A stretch of DNA of 64,000 bases, taken from contig NC_087064.1 in assembly GCF_963678635.1 (NCBI RefSeq), positions 83,881,847 through 83,945,846 of the forward strand, in the 5' to 3' direction. This document shows, piece by piece, positions 54,250 to 64,000 of this stretch. The DNA comes from Symsagittifera roscoffensis. Its lineage: Eukaryota; Xenacoelomorpha; Acoela; Convolutidae. Position 1 is the stretch's first letter; every line of letters starts with the position of its first letter. The notes under the pieces were generated by a model. It had not been told where the DNA came from. It searched no databases and saw nothing but the letters and a program-made list of their open reading frames with translations. A program made the translations under genes and the position numbers.

Positions 54250-54340
54250 TTTAGTGCAGAGTTCTCTTCTCGTAACTGTGTGAGGGCATGAGTTGCAATG
54301 AAGTGAGATGGAAGACAGGGAAGGGTGTTGTGTTGTGGAG

Positions 54341-54452
54341 TCACATGCGTTTAATGGGCTTCCAAAGGTGGTTGAGGATGGTGAACCCGTCCACTGACAC
54401 TGACATTGTCTTAGAGGGAATACTGGAGAACGACTTGCAACCCGAATTGTAT
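54341..54452 (-). CDS. CAMSAP: CAMSAP/Patronin, last coding exon (end of CKK domain)
   Basis: An AG acceptor (54,453-54,454 on the plus strand as CT) precedes the exon. Its first base completes the lysine codon left open by the upstream exon, then Y-N-S, S-I-P-S-K-T-M-S-V-S-V-D and H-L-W-K, ending with TGA at 54,341-54,343. This is the C-terminal half of the CKK domain, which binds microtubules in CAMSAP/Patronin proteins and recognises minus ends. Vertebrate CAMSAPs also end shortly after H-L-W. The plus-strand frame of 70 codons at 54,288-54,500 is a shadow of this exon. Confidence 0.9.
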
Positions 54453-55683
54453 CTAAACAAACACAAACACAAACGCATCATGTCAATCAATATCATCTGA
54501 AATAATAGCCCAGTGTGGCAGCATTATAAACTTACAGATCGTTAATTTGACATGGATTTTCGAAAGACAATCAAAAAGATCTTCATCTAAGCAACAAAAG
54601 CCTCTTGCTGTAAACGTAACCTGGGTGCACTAATACAAAGGGGGGGGGGGGGTGTGTTGCGATTTATTGTGATTTTGCGGAAAACAATTGACGTAGAAAA
54701 ACGGCTCACATAGGAATCCATTATTCGCACTAAAACAGACAATAGGTAAAAAAAGATTTTCCGCAAAGATTTTACGATGTAAACAAAAAATATAGATATA
54801 TATTCAAATATTTATCGGAATATATGTACAATCAGCCTGAAAATAAATTTATATGATCGCAAGCGTATTTATTACACCCTTAAATTTACTGGAGATTTTT
54901 CGATGTCAGCTGAAAAAAAAACAGGGATAGCTGATTACTGAGCAAGTAGCACAGAATGTTCCGACCACAGCCTTAAAAGAATTTAAAAAATGGTTTTTTT
55001 TTTCAAATTAGTGTAGATTTTTCTGCATGTTGTGATAAAAAGATAGATCTGGACGAAAAAGAAATTATTTAGGCAGATTTGAGAGTCATAGTAAAAAAGG
55101 TCAATTGGAAAACAAGAAAAATGACTAGAAAAAAAATTGCATAAATTTTTTAAATTTTCAAAATTTTGGTTCCAAAAATTGCGCTTAAAACTCCAAAAAC
55201 TACCTTTGCTAGAGTGAAACTAAGTTTTCTCGGCTTAAATTAAGCTTAAATGAGCTATTGTAAGCATACACGGTCACCTTATTAGCTCGAAACTAGACCA
55301 AAAATTTCAAACCGGTTTTTCTTGACACTGAGAAAAATTTCGAATTTTTCTAACCCCGTTTGAATCACGACTGAAAGAGCTGCAACATGAAGTATCACTC
55401 GACCCATTCCTATGATTATTTGTGGTACCTGATTTTGCGTGGGAAACAAAAAAAACTAAAACACCCGAATACAAATTTCCTCCCATTTTCAATTATCGGA
55501 ACAACAACTTAATTTGATACACCACTCGAACTGTACGGTTTCTTTGTGTTACCACAAAAACATTAGTCAAACATATCAAGACTAAGTTTGAGCTCCTAGA
55601 TCAAAGTTAGAGCAATGCTGTATAATAGCTCACAACTCCCATACTTAACGTCTATCGAGCAATAACAAACTACAACAACTAAC
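54453..55683 (-). other. CAMSAP intron
   Basis: Starts with GTTAGT after the exon and ends in a TTTGTTTAG acceptor. AT-rich; contains a run of 13 G at 54,640-54,652 (plus strand). No repeat domain or nested gene seen. Confidence 0.7.
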
Positions 55684-55972
55684 TTGTAAAGCTCTGCAAT
55701 CATGTCATCTTTAATCTGGTTCGGTCCAGTACCCTGTATCTTCAAGATCAACCCAGTGTCTGGCTCGTAAGAATACATTGCCCTGTACTTCATATTGTGG
55801 TCTCTGAACAGAAGCAGGAAGTTTTTGGTTTCCTCGTCGAGTGAGTTGATTTCGTGGATTACTTTTCCCTTCAGATCTGCGTTGACTGCACCCGGTAGCA
55901 CACATTGGTTTATGGCATTGATGATGATCTGCTTGTTCCCTCTGGACTGAGGCTTCACGTAGAGTTTCAAAG
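55684..55972 (-). CDS. CAMSAP: CAMSAP/Patronin, penultimate coding exon (start of CKK domain)
   Basis: 289 bp between a TTTCTAG acceptor (plus 55,973-55,979) and a GTTAGT donor (plus 55,678-55,683). It encodes K-L-Y-V-K-P, N-K-Q-I-I-I-N-A-I-N-Q-C-V-L-P-G, F-L-L-L-F-R-D and the Y-S-Y-E-P-D-T-G...G-T-G-P-N-Q-I-K block, then E-L-Y-K. These are the conserved CKK-domain blocks in order. The phase (codon split after two bases, AA) fits the last exon exactly. Frame is intact, so the gene is probably functional. Upstream exons are not seen in the window, because a large LINE fills the next intron. Confidence 0.93.
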
Positions 55973-55979
55973 CTAGAAA

Positions 55980-56570
55980 TAATTGGCGATTTAACTTGGA
56001 AAAAAACTATATTTCATTGGTTCTTTATATTATCACTGCATTGTATGGACGAAAAATGGAAAGCCGCTTCCATCTATATTTAGCGAAGAAAAAAATCAAA
56101 CTTCCTCAAATCGTTGAACATTATAAAGAACCAAAATGAATGCAGAGACGATGGACAAAGGTCAAAGTAACATCCACTAAGAGTCTACCCTTGAAAGTGA
56201 AGATTATAAATATTTCTTGATTGTAAATACATTCTTAATAAATTATTATGATTATTGTGATATTGTTATAAATTTTACTATCTATGTTGAAGAAAAGTCC
56301 TATATTTAACAATGTATCAAGATTAGCGTAAGGCTGCACTATGTAATCTTCTCGCCATGAACTTAGGCTTATGTTTATGACATTTAAAGAATTTAAAACT
56401 TTTTCTATAAAAAAATTCGAATTCTCAATCAATTTGAAATTGGAATTAAATAAAAATCTTAACTTACAAGCTCATATTTTCAGACCACGACGTAAGCGCA
56501 ATACGACTTATACAGTATCATTATAAACTCAGCCAAAAGAAAAGAATTAGAAAAAATTCGAAGTGTTTCA
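55980..56570. other. CAMSAP intron sequence upstream of the CKK exon
   Basis: AT-rich, no coding signal. A minus frame at 56,235-56,432 has no recognisable content. Confidence 0.4.
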
Positions 56571-59502
56571 AAAATCACTCAAATTTCACGCAGTGCCATT
56601 TCTCGAAAACTAAGAAGAGTTGAACGGCCATATATTCAAGACAGAATCACAACCACAAATGAGCTTTTAATAGCATTTAATCAACGGTTCACAACTTTGT
56701 TCTTTTAATGGGATAAATTTAGTGAATGAAATATAATTTGTCTATTGCCAAGCAAATCACTATTGCCAAGCATGCAATTATCATAAATTTATGAACAAAC
56801 AAAATTCTTCCTTACTGGACACAAACACCAATTTTTCAGGAAGTAGGTTATTGACATCTATTAGGTTGAATAGCTTGGAACCTCTATATGTCAATGAGCA
56901 TGACTTTCTTTTATAGTTACCGAATAGAAGGTCATACCTCCGAGAACTCGATTTTCTCGTATTATGAACGTACGCTTTTATTGAAAAAATTCAAAAAAGA
57001 TGTCGGGTGTCGTTGATTCAAAGATCGGAAACTAAATTTCAGCACATCATACACGTAGATCTCATGAACAGTAAGAATTTAATTGTCGATAAATGTTTGA
57101 GTGATGCTCTCAAATTTTCTTTTGAAGTAAATCATTTAAAGACTTTTTCGTTGCATCATTAGAAGTTGGTTCAATATTGTATTACTTGTAACACCATATA
57201 CCAACAAGCCATATTGCATGAAATGACTCTGCAAGGTCTACTCATTTTTGTTTTTACTTTTTGTAAATGATTGTGAAATGACAAGTTAGTATCAATTAAA
57301 CACGAAGGTAATTGCAAACCAAGCCAGAGTTATATATTGTGTTTTGTATATATTGTGTTTTGAGGTTAGAGGCACTTTTACGTTTATCAAAACTAATTAA
57401 TGTAGTTTTATCAGAGTTTAAAGTAAGTTTGTTGCAATTCAATCATGAAAATTTTTTAGAGCAGTCAAGCTGAAGCTTATCCAGGTATTTGCTGTTGCAA
57501 GTCACATAAGTATTATTAGCGAAAGGAAGGATATTAGCAATTTCGGCTGCAAAATGCATAATAGTGACATAATTGAAAAACAGAAGAGGACCAAGGACGG
57601 AGCCCCGTGGAACACCTGTAGCGATAGGTAACCAATCAGATGGAGCATCATTGACGCATACACATGGGTTTCTTTCAGGTAAGTAACTATGAAACCAACT
57701 ACTATACTTACCTCGAAACCCATAGTTTCTAATTTAGATAGCAAAATTTTGTGATCAAGCGTATCAAAGGCCTTTTTTTAAAACAATAACAAAAATGCAT
57801 TTTAACTTTTTATCGAAACCGAACCTTAAGAGCTCAGGCAATTCAGCTAAAGCATATACTGACTGTGCGATAGTGTTGACGAAACCCAAATTGACGTTCA
57901 TAGAGCAGGTCCAACGTTTTCCAGATAATTCAAAATCACTCAAATTTCACGCAGTGCCATTTCTCGAAAACTAAGAAGAGTTGAACGGCCATATATTCAA
58001 GACAGATTCACAACCACAAATGAGCTTTTAATAGCATTTAATCAACGGTTCACAACTTTGTTCTTTTAATGGGATAAATCTAGTGAATGAAATATAATTT
58101 GTCTATTGCTAAGCAAATCACTATTGCCAAGCGTGCAATTATCATAAATTTATGAACAAACAAAATTCTTCCTTACTGGACACAAACACCAATTTTTCAG
58201 GAAGTAGGTTATTGACATCTATTAGGTTGAATAGCTTGGAACCTCTATATGTCAATGAGCATGACTTTCTTTTATAGTTACCGAATAGAAGGTCATACCT
58301 CCGAGAACTCGATTTTCTCGTATTGTGAACGTACGCTTTTATTGAAAAAATTCAAAAAAGATGTCGGGTGTCGTTGGTTCAAAGATCGGAAACTAAATTT
58401 TAGCACATCATACACGTAGATCTCATGAACAGTAAGAGTTTAATTGTCGATAAATGTTCGAGTGATGCTCTCAAATTTTCTTTTGAAGTAAATCATTTAA
58501 AGACTTTTTCGTCGCATCATTAGAAGTTGGTTCACTATTGTATTACTTGTAACACCATATACCAACAAGCCATATTGCATGAAATGACTCTGCAAGGTCT
58601 ACTCATTTTTGTTTTTACTTTTTGTAAATGATTGTGAAATGACAAGTTAGTATCAATTAAACACGAAGGTAATTGCAAACCAAGCCAGAGTTATATATTG
58701 TGTTTTGTATATATTGTGTTTTGAGGTTAGAGGCACTTTTACGTTTATCAAAACTAATTAATGTAGTTTTATCAGAGTTTAAAGTAAGTTTGTTGCAATT
58801 CAATCATGAAAATTTTTTAGAGCAGTCAAGCTGAAACTTATCCAGGTATTTGCTGTTGCAAGTCACATAAGTATTATTAGCGAAAGGAAGGATATTAGCA
58901 ATTTCGGCTGCAAAATGCATAATAGTGACATAATTGAAAAACAGAAGAGGACCAAGGACGGAGCCCCGTGGAACACCTGTAGCGATAGGTAACCAATCAG
59001 ATGGAGCATCATTGACGCATACACATGGGTTTCTTTCAGGTAAGTAACTATGAAACCAACTACTATACTTACCTCGAAACCCATAGTTTCTAATTTAGAT
59101 AGCAAAATTTTGTGATCAAGCGTATCAAAGGCCTTTTTTTAAAACAATAACAAAAATGCATTTTAACTTTTTATCGAAACCGAACCTTAAGAGCTCAGGC
59201 AATTCAGCTAAAGCATATACTGACTGTGCGATAGTGTTGACGAAACCCAAATTGACGTTCATAGAGCAGGTCCAACGTTTTCCAGATAATTCAAAATCGC
59301 TCAAATTTCACGCAGTGCCATTTCTCGAAAACTAAGAAGAGTTGAACGGCCATATATTCAAGACAGATTCACAACCACAAATGAGCTTTTAATAGCATTT
59401 AATCAACGGTTCACAACTTTGTTCTTTTAATGGGATAAATCTAGTGAATGAAATATAATTTGTCTATTGCTAAGCAAATCACTATTGCCAAGCGTGCAAT
59501 TA

Positions 59503-59775
59503 TCATAAATTTATGAACAAACAAAATTCTTCCTTACTGGACACAAACACCAATTTTTCAGGAAGTAGGTTATTGACATCTATTAGGTTGAATAGCTTGG
59601 AACCTCTATATGTCAATGAGCATGACTTTCTTTTATAGTTACCGAATAGAAGGTCATACCTCCGAGAACTCGATTTTCTCGTATTGTGAACGTACGCTTT
59701 TATTGAAAAATTCAAAAAAGATGTCGGGTGTCGTTGGTTCAAAGATCGGAAACCAAATTTTAGCACATCATACAC
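59503..59775 (-). pseudogene. LINE F C-terminal domain
   Basis: 90-codon frame in the third unit: a T-R-K-S-S-S-R-R-Y-D-L-L-F-G-N-Y-K-R-K-S-C-S-L-T-Y-R-G-type domain, described in pieces, with the Y-R-G-S-K-L-F-N-L-I block that ends CR1-group ORF2 proteins. In the other two units one extra A breaks this frame. Confidence 0.7.
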
Positions 59776-60222
59776 GTAGATCTCATGAACAGTAAGAGTT
59801 TAATTGTCGATAAATGTTCGAGTGATGCTCTCAAATTTTCTTTTGAAGTAAATCATTTAAAGACTTTTTCGTTGCATCATTAGAAGTTGGTTCACTATTG
59901 TATTACTTGTAACACCATATACCAACAAGCCATATTGCATGAAATGACTCTGCAAGGTCTACTCATTTTTGTTTTTACTTTTTGTAAATGATTGTGAAAT
60001 GACAAGTTAGTATCAATTAAACACGAAGGTAATTGCAAACCAAGCCAGAGTTATATATTGTGTTTTGTATATATTGTGTTTTGAGGTTAGAGGCACTTTT
60101 ACGTTTATCAAAACTAATTAATGTAGTTTTATCAGAGTTTAAAGTAAGTTTGTTGCAATTCAATCATGAAAATTTTTTAGAGCAGTCAAGCTGAAACTTA
60201 TCCAGGTATTTGCTGTTGCAAG

Positions 60223-60522
60223 TCACATAAGTATTATTAGCGAAAGGAAGGATATTAGCAATTTTGGCTGCAAAATGCATAATAATGATATAATTGAAAA
60301 ACAGAAGAGGACCAAGGACGGAGCCCTGTGGAACACCTGTAGCGATAGGTAACCAATCAGATGGAGCATCATTGACGCATACACATGGGTTTCTTTCAGG
60401 TAAGTAACTATGAAACCAACTACTATACTTACCTCGAAACCCAGAGTTTCTAATTTAGATAGCAAAATTTTGTGATCAAGCGTATCAAAGGCCTTTTTTT
60501 CAAAACAATAACAAAAATGCAT
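60223..60522 (-). pseudogene. LINE F RT segment with catalytic block
   Basis: In the copy closest to the 5' part: K-A-F-D-T-L-D-H-K-I-L-L-S-K-L-E, then H-R/G-A-P-S-L-V-L on one frame, with the true V-P-Q/R-G-S-V-L-G-P-L-L block in another, so a frameshift lies between (about 60,400). The active site reads F-A-N-N in place of F-A-D-D (about 60,243-60,255), so all copies are inactive. Confidence 0.75.
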
Positions 60523-60659
60523 TTTAACTTTTTATCGAAACCGAACCTTAAGAGCTCAGGCAATTCAGCTAAATCATATACTGACTGTGCGATAGAGTTG
60601 ACGAAACCCAAATTGACGTTCATAGAGCAGGTCCAACGTTTTCCAGATAATTGTATGAT

Positions 60660-61450
60660 CTAAAGCGCATTACCTTTTCAATAATTTCACTGCCGCTATT
60701 GAAGACGACGATATTGGTCGGTAGTTGTTCAAATTCACTTCTCTCTCAGATTTAAAAAGAGGCAACACTTTTGCGTACTTCAGTGAAATAGGAAACAATC
60801 CAGTTTTGAAGGAAAGAGTAGTTTAAAATAGGTTGAGAGCAATAATGAAGCAACTAATTAGTAAAAAAATATATGTTGCTTATTTCATCAATGCCGCAAG
60901 TATATTTCGGTTTCCAGTTATGAATAATACTGATTATTTCATGCAACGATCTGTCAGCAAGATACATTAAACGATTTGCACTTTCAAAAAGAAAACTAAT
61001 ATCAACACTTTCAATATAATCTGCGAGCTTTGATCCATTAAAGGTAAAAAAAAACTCATTGAAGGTATTGGCTATTTCAGTTGCATCCGAAATGGTTTTT
61101 TTCCTTCGTGACTAATAGCAGAAACTAGAAGACGCTCTGGCGTTTTTTCCGGTTAATTCATTCAAAAATTAAAATAATTGTCACGAGTCTCTTATGCAAT
61201 TACTGAACTTGATGTAACAGAAATCTTTTTTTTTGATCTTTAGTTCGTGAGTAAAGGTATTTATTTTAACACATTTCGACAATTACTAAAACTGATTCCT
61301 CTTAGGAATATCATTTCTCAACTTTCTGTTGAACCATGCTGCATTTGCTTTCTTCTTTTTTATGGACTTTATTAAAAGAGCAAAATTATTTAGAGTAAAC
61401 AACAGAAATTCTTAAATTCATCGTAAGCGATATCAACGTTGTCCAGATTC
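60660..61450 (-). pseudogene. LINE F linker and RT N-terminal part
   Basis: Y-A-K-V-L-P-L-F-K and N-N-Y-R-P-I-S at about 60,780-60,715 give the start of the RT. 61,450-60,800 is decayed linker without clear blocks. Confidence 0.65.
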
Positions 61451-61581
61451 ACAATATACAAACTTTCCAGATTGACTTTCAAGACTGCTTGAAATTCGCT
61501 GCTTTATTTAAACAAAAAACGACATATCGCGACAGAAAAGGTGTGATAATTCTCGTAAGCTACTTGTTTCAAATTTCAATA

Positions 61582-61845
61582 ATATTGAACAATGATCAGA
61601 AAAAACATTCATTCTCAATTATGCTAATGGTGGGAAAATCAATTTTTCTGACTATGAAATGGCAGATTTTTTGAAGAGTTCAAAACCATTGGCACTCACT
61701 ACAATTAAACACGATATTGAACAATGATCAGAAAAACATTCATTCTCAAGTATGTTAATGGTGGGAAAATCAATATTTCTGACTATAAAAAGGCAGATTT
61801 ATTGAAGAGTTTAAAACCATTGGCACTCACTACAATTAAACACGA
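61582..61845 (-). repeat. 132-bp direct duplication inside the LINE F endonuclease
   Basis: Starts ATATTGAACAATGATCAG at 61,582 and again at 61,714; copies nearly identical. On the minus strand each encodes the F-S-D-H-C-S-I block, i.e. the endonuclease S-D-H motif is present twice. Confidence 0.85.
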
Positions 61846-62089
61846 TGTATTCAGTTTCATTTTTTGTAGTAAATTCATGTTGAAGTACTCTGTTACAATG
61901 ACTGGTACTTCGTTAAAAGTTTCAATTCCTTGTCTAAATCTTCAAAAACAATTCCTTGTCTAAAAACAATTTTATTCTATCATACCTAGGTGGTACATAT
62001 GAGACTACAAAGAAAAGTCATCTCCCGGAAAACTCGGAAAAAAACAGCTATTGATTCAGGTAAACTAAAATCCAATTGGTCAACTAGGA

Positions 62090-62705
62090 ACATAGCCAAC
62101 TAACAGGAAAAGAGTAATCAACGCAAGGAAATTGTAATTATTGAATTGCAAAGAAAAAAAATAGATGTCCTTTGTAGAACTGATGGATACTTTTTAAAAT
62201 TAACCCAATTTGTGAAAACTGGATCAATAGGCACAACTTTTATTTCGGATAAATCTGATATTAATTTCATTTTCGAAATCAGAAGTCAATCACGTTTTAG
62301 GTGACCTTTACACTGCTGTTCGATAGTGGAGTTTGCCTACCGCAAAAAGTCAAACCGCAAAAAATCAAAACTCAGCGTGAACAAGTTTGTAAATTTTTTA
62401 AGGGAAAATCCGAAAGACCTATATAAGAGTACTTACTACTTTCATTACTCTTAAAAAGAAACGAAAAACATACAAAAAGTATGCAAAAATGATGACAATT
62501 TTTTTTTCTGAAACAATTAAATTGACAATTCAAATTCAAACTTGACAATTCAAATGGAAATGCACTGAACTTAAAAAAAATCACAAGTAAAACCGCGAAA
62601 AATCAGAATTGAGCGTGAACAAATTTTCAGTCCCTTGTCTAAAAAAATCAAAAAAAAATTAGCAAGACCTATATAATAGTACTCACTACGTCCATTACTC
62701 TTAAT
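62090..62705. repeat. R1 copy inserted in the LINE F endonuclease
   Basis: R1 words in order: CATAGCCAACTAACAGG, AACGCAAGGAAA, GAAAACTGGATCAATAGGCA, AGTCAATCACGTTTTAGG, GTCAAACCGCAAAAAATCAA, then that last part a second time, ending ATTACTCTTAAT. LINE F coding (T-R-G-G-G-I-M-V-Q-L, minus strand) stops at about 62,705 and other endonuclease parts are found at 61,850 and below. Confidence 0.7.
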
Positions 62706-63654
62706 ATTTCGATCATTCAATTGTACCATTATTCCTCCTCCTCTAGTAAATCTATTATTGGCTATTATTGAGTTGAAGCCGGTTATTTTGTGAATTTCTA
62801 TATTATCATTATCACTAAACCAAGTTTCTGTAAGAGATTAAAATTTGTACTGGAGACTTGAGACTATTAAGAAATGCTTCTATATCCTCATGGTGTATAT
62901 TATCGACCAAACATCTGACAACAAAAATGATATAAAATAGTATTAGCACAAGAACGACGAAGATTGAGGTTTCTGTTCCTTCTTGACTGGATGGTAGGCC
63001 AAACATACTATTAAAACAAGCTGCCACGTCAACAATTAGATAGTTCCCAAATTTTTCTCCGTCGTACACTTTGAATGGGATAAATTTTTCTATCTTCGTT
63101 CCACAGAAAATGAATGGTCCATTCTCTCGTCCAGCATGAGCTGATTCTGCTATCATTTTCATCATACTTCATCATCGGTCTTGATGTGTTCAAAAATCTG
63201 TACATTCTGAAATTGGCCACTATTCGTGAGACTTTTCTCTTTATATATTTGACTCAGCTAGATTTCGAAGGAAGTCGGCGGCCTATAGATATACCTCTTT
63301 TTTCTATACCAGCGTCTAAATTGCCTAAAATACTCAGAACTGTTTCCATTGCTTCTCAATTTTTTCCTCGTTCTTGTGTTTCGGGAGCTTCTAAAATTTT
63401 AACACTATCACGCCTGGAAATTTTTTTTAGCTGCTTCGTTGCTCTGATTCACATTGGGTTTTTAGGTTGTTTCGAGTCTCCATTTTGTTCATGCCAGTAG
63501 ACATAGTTTTGAAAATATATTCTTTGATCCCACTCAATGCCTGGTCGATTGCAGTTTTGAGCATGGTTGAGATTTCCTTCTTCAGTTGATGAGTGATGGA
63601 TGGCACCAGCTCTTTCATTGCCAAAGTATTAGTATTTTCTATCTTTTTGGTCAA
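62706..63654 (-). pseudogene. LINE F ORF1 and endonuclease start
   Basis: 63,654-63,427 encodes a K/E/T-rich coiled coil as in LINE ORF1 proteins. 63,220-62,815 is basic and may be the RRM-like part. From about 62,850 down: L-T-E-T-W-F-S-D and the R-G-G-G-I-M-V block of the endonuclease. Frames broken. Confidence 0.55.
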
Positions 63655-64000
63655 ATTTTTTCATCTGCATTTTCATTATCCTCCGTGCATGAACTGAGAC
63701 ATATTTTCGATCTTTTATTGTCAGGTTTCGTGATAGGGGTTTGATCATGAAACCATAGGGCTGCATTGCTACATTGCATTGTCATTAGTCGAAGTCATTA
63801 CCAGTCTCTGAAGCTATTTAATAAGTTTATCACAACAATTAGGCTAAATTTCACACCGCAAAAAACTGTGATTTTGCGATAAAAAAAATCCGAAATTATA
63901 CAAAACATTTTATCTTTTCGCTCCCTCAGCGCAGAAAACTATCGCAAAACACGGTCCTTCTTGGAGTTCAGAATAGAAATTGCTGATTGCCTGAAATTGC
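63655..64000. other. Right end of the window, no gene seen
   Basis: AT-rich. Could be LINE F 5' UTR or CAMSAP intron. No splice-flanked open frame recognised. Confidence 0.35.

Larger units (their letters stand above)
56571..60652 (-). repeat. Three tandem 1,361-bp units of LINE F RT sequence
   Basis: Units start at 56,571, 57,932 and 59,293 (plus-strand numbering), each 1,361 bp. They are nearly identical; the 80-codon frames at 57,502-57,744 and 58,863-59,105 encode the same protein. The third unit differs by one base lost near 59,707 and one gained near 60,500, plus some substitutions. The unit covers the RT from the F-D-T-L-D-H-K block through the thumb and C-terminal domain. Confidence 0.93.
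56571..63654 (-). mobile_element. LINE F: CR1-like LINE with internal tandem duplications
   Basis: Minus-strand order: ORF1-like coiled coil (63,654-63,427) and RRM-like remains (to about 62,900), endonuclease start (about 62,890-62,705), an inserted R1 copy (about 62,090-62,705), endonuclease end with a duplication (61,850-61,580), linker, RT start (60,800-60,660), then the RT C-terminal half three times in tandem (60,652-56,571). It lies within the CAMSAP gene, in the same orientation, in an intron. Confidence 0.75.

Noticed and set aside
54288-54500. 70-codon plus-strand ORF
   Set aside because: Opposite-strand shadow of the last CAMSAP exon, which has matching splice phase and protein similarity.
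57502-59105. Two identical 80-codon ORFs as a conserved gene family
   Set aside because: They are shadow-frame segments of the tandem LINE F RT units, identical because of the duplication.

Overview
This is animal nuclear DNA, almost certainly from an invertebrate. It is a gene-poor, transposon-rich stretch with only two host exons I can name. These are the last two coding exons of a CAMSAP/Patronin microtubule minus-end protein, on the minus strand at 54,341-54,452 and 55,684-55,972, with clean splice sites. The species cannot be read from the sequence. The set of transposon families (a Ty3/Gypsy family, CR1-like LINEs with a PHD finger, and a LINE with a restriction-like endonuclease) reminds me most of cnidarians, but that is an impression, not a result.

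Layout. 1-19,701 is one very large LTR retrotransposon on the plus strand. Its 5' LTR lies left of the window. It carries gag, protease, reverse transcriptase, RNase H, an unusually long insert before the integrase, and then a TARG1-like macrodomain. After a spacer comes a second coding block of about 8.4 kb (9,846-18,288) that opens with a basic segment, a coiled coil and an SGNH-hydrolase-like domain, and continues into proteins I do not recognise. It ends with a polypurine tract and a 3' LTR (19,280-19,701). All reading frames are broken by stops and frameshifts, so this copy is dead. The element is visibly more GC-rich than its surroundings. It is inserted in a minus-strand LINE (19,702-22,612).

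22,620-31,872 holds two plus-strand CR1-like LINEs and, between them, a LINE with a PHD finger and a restriction-like endonuclease, plus an orphan fragment or two. 31,873-36,825 holds two further, diverged LTRs of the giant-element family; the second is preceded by a diverged piece of the second coding block. This independently ties that block to these LTRs. A Gypsy RT fragment on the minus strand follows directly (36,826-37,150).

37-47.7 kb is AT-rich and non-coding. It holds a minisatellite-like field of GCGGATTCC motifs (40.5-41.7 kb) and four head-to-tail diverged copies of a repeat of about 1.0-1.35 kb (42.96-47.48 kb), called R1 here. 47.76-49.6 kb is a GC-richer decayed coding tract that may be another relative of the giant element's second block. 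An unusual interlocked inverted repeat follows (49,630-49,861), then a plus-strand LINE (50.2-52.3 kb), small tandem repeats, the CAMSAP 3' exons, and a minus-strand LINE (56,571-63,654). The RT end of that LINE is triplicated in 1,361-bp tandem units, and its endonuclease domain contains an R1 copy and a 132-bp duplication.

The item most worth following up is the giant retroelement. It combines a standard Gypsy gag-pol, a macrodomain and a long second coding block with an SGNH-like domain, and both the block and the LTR are seen again in a second copy 15 kb away.
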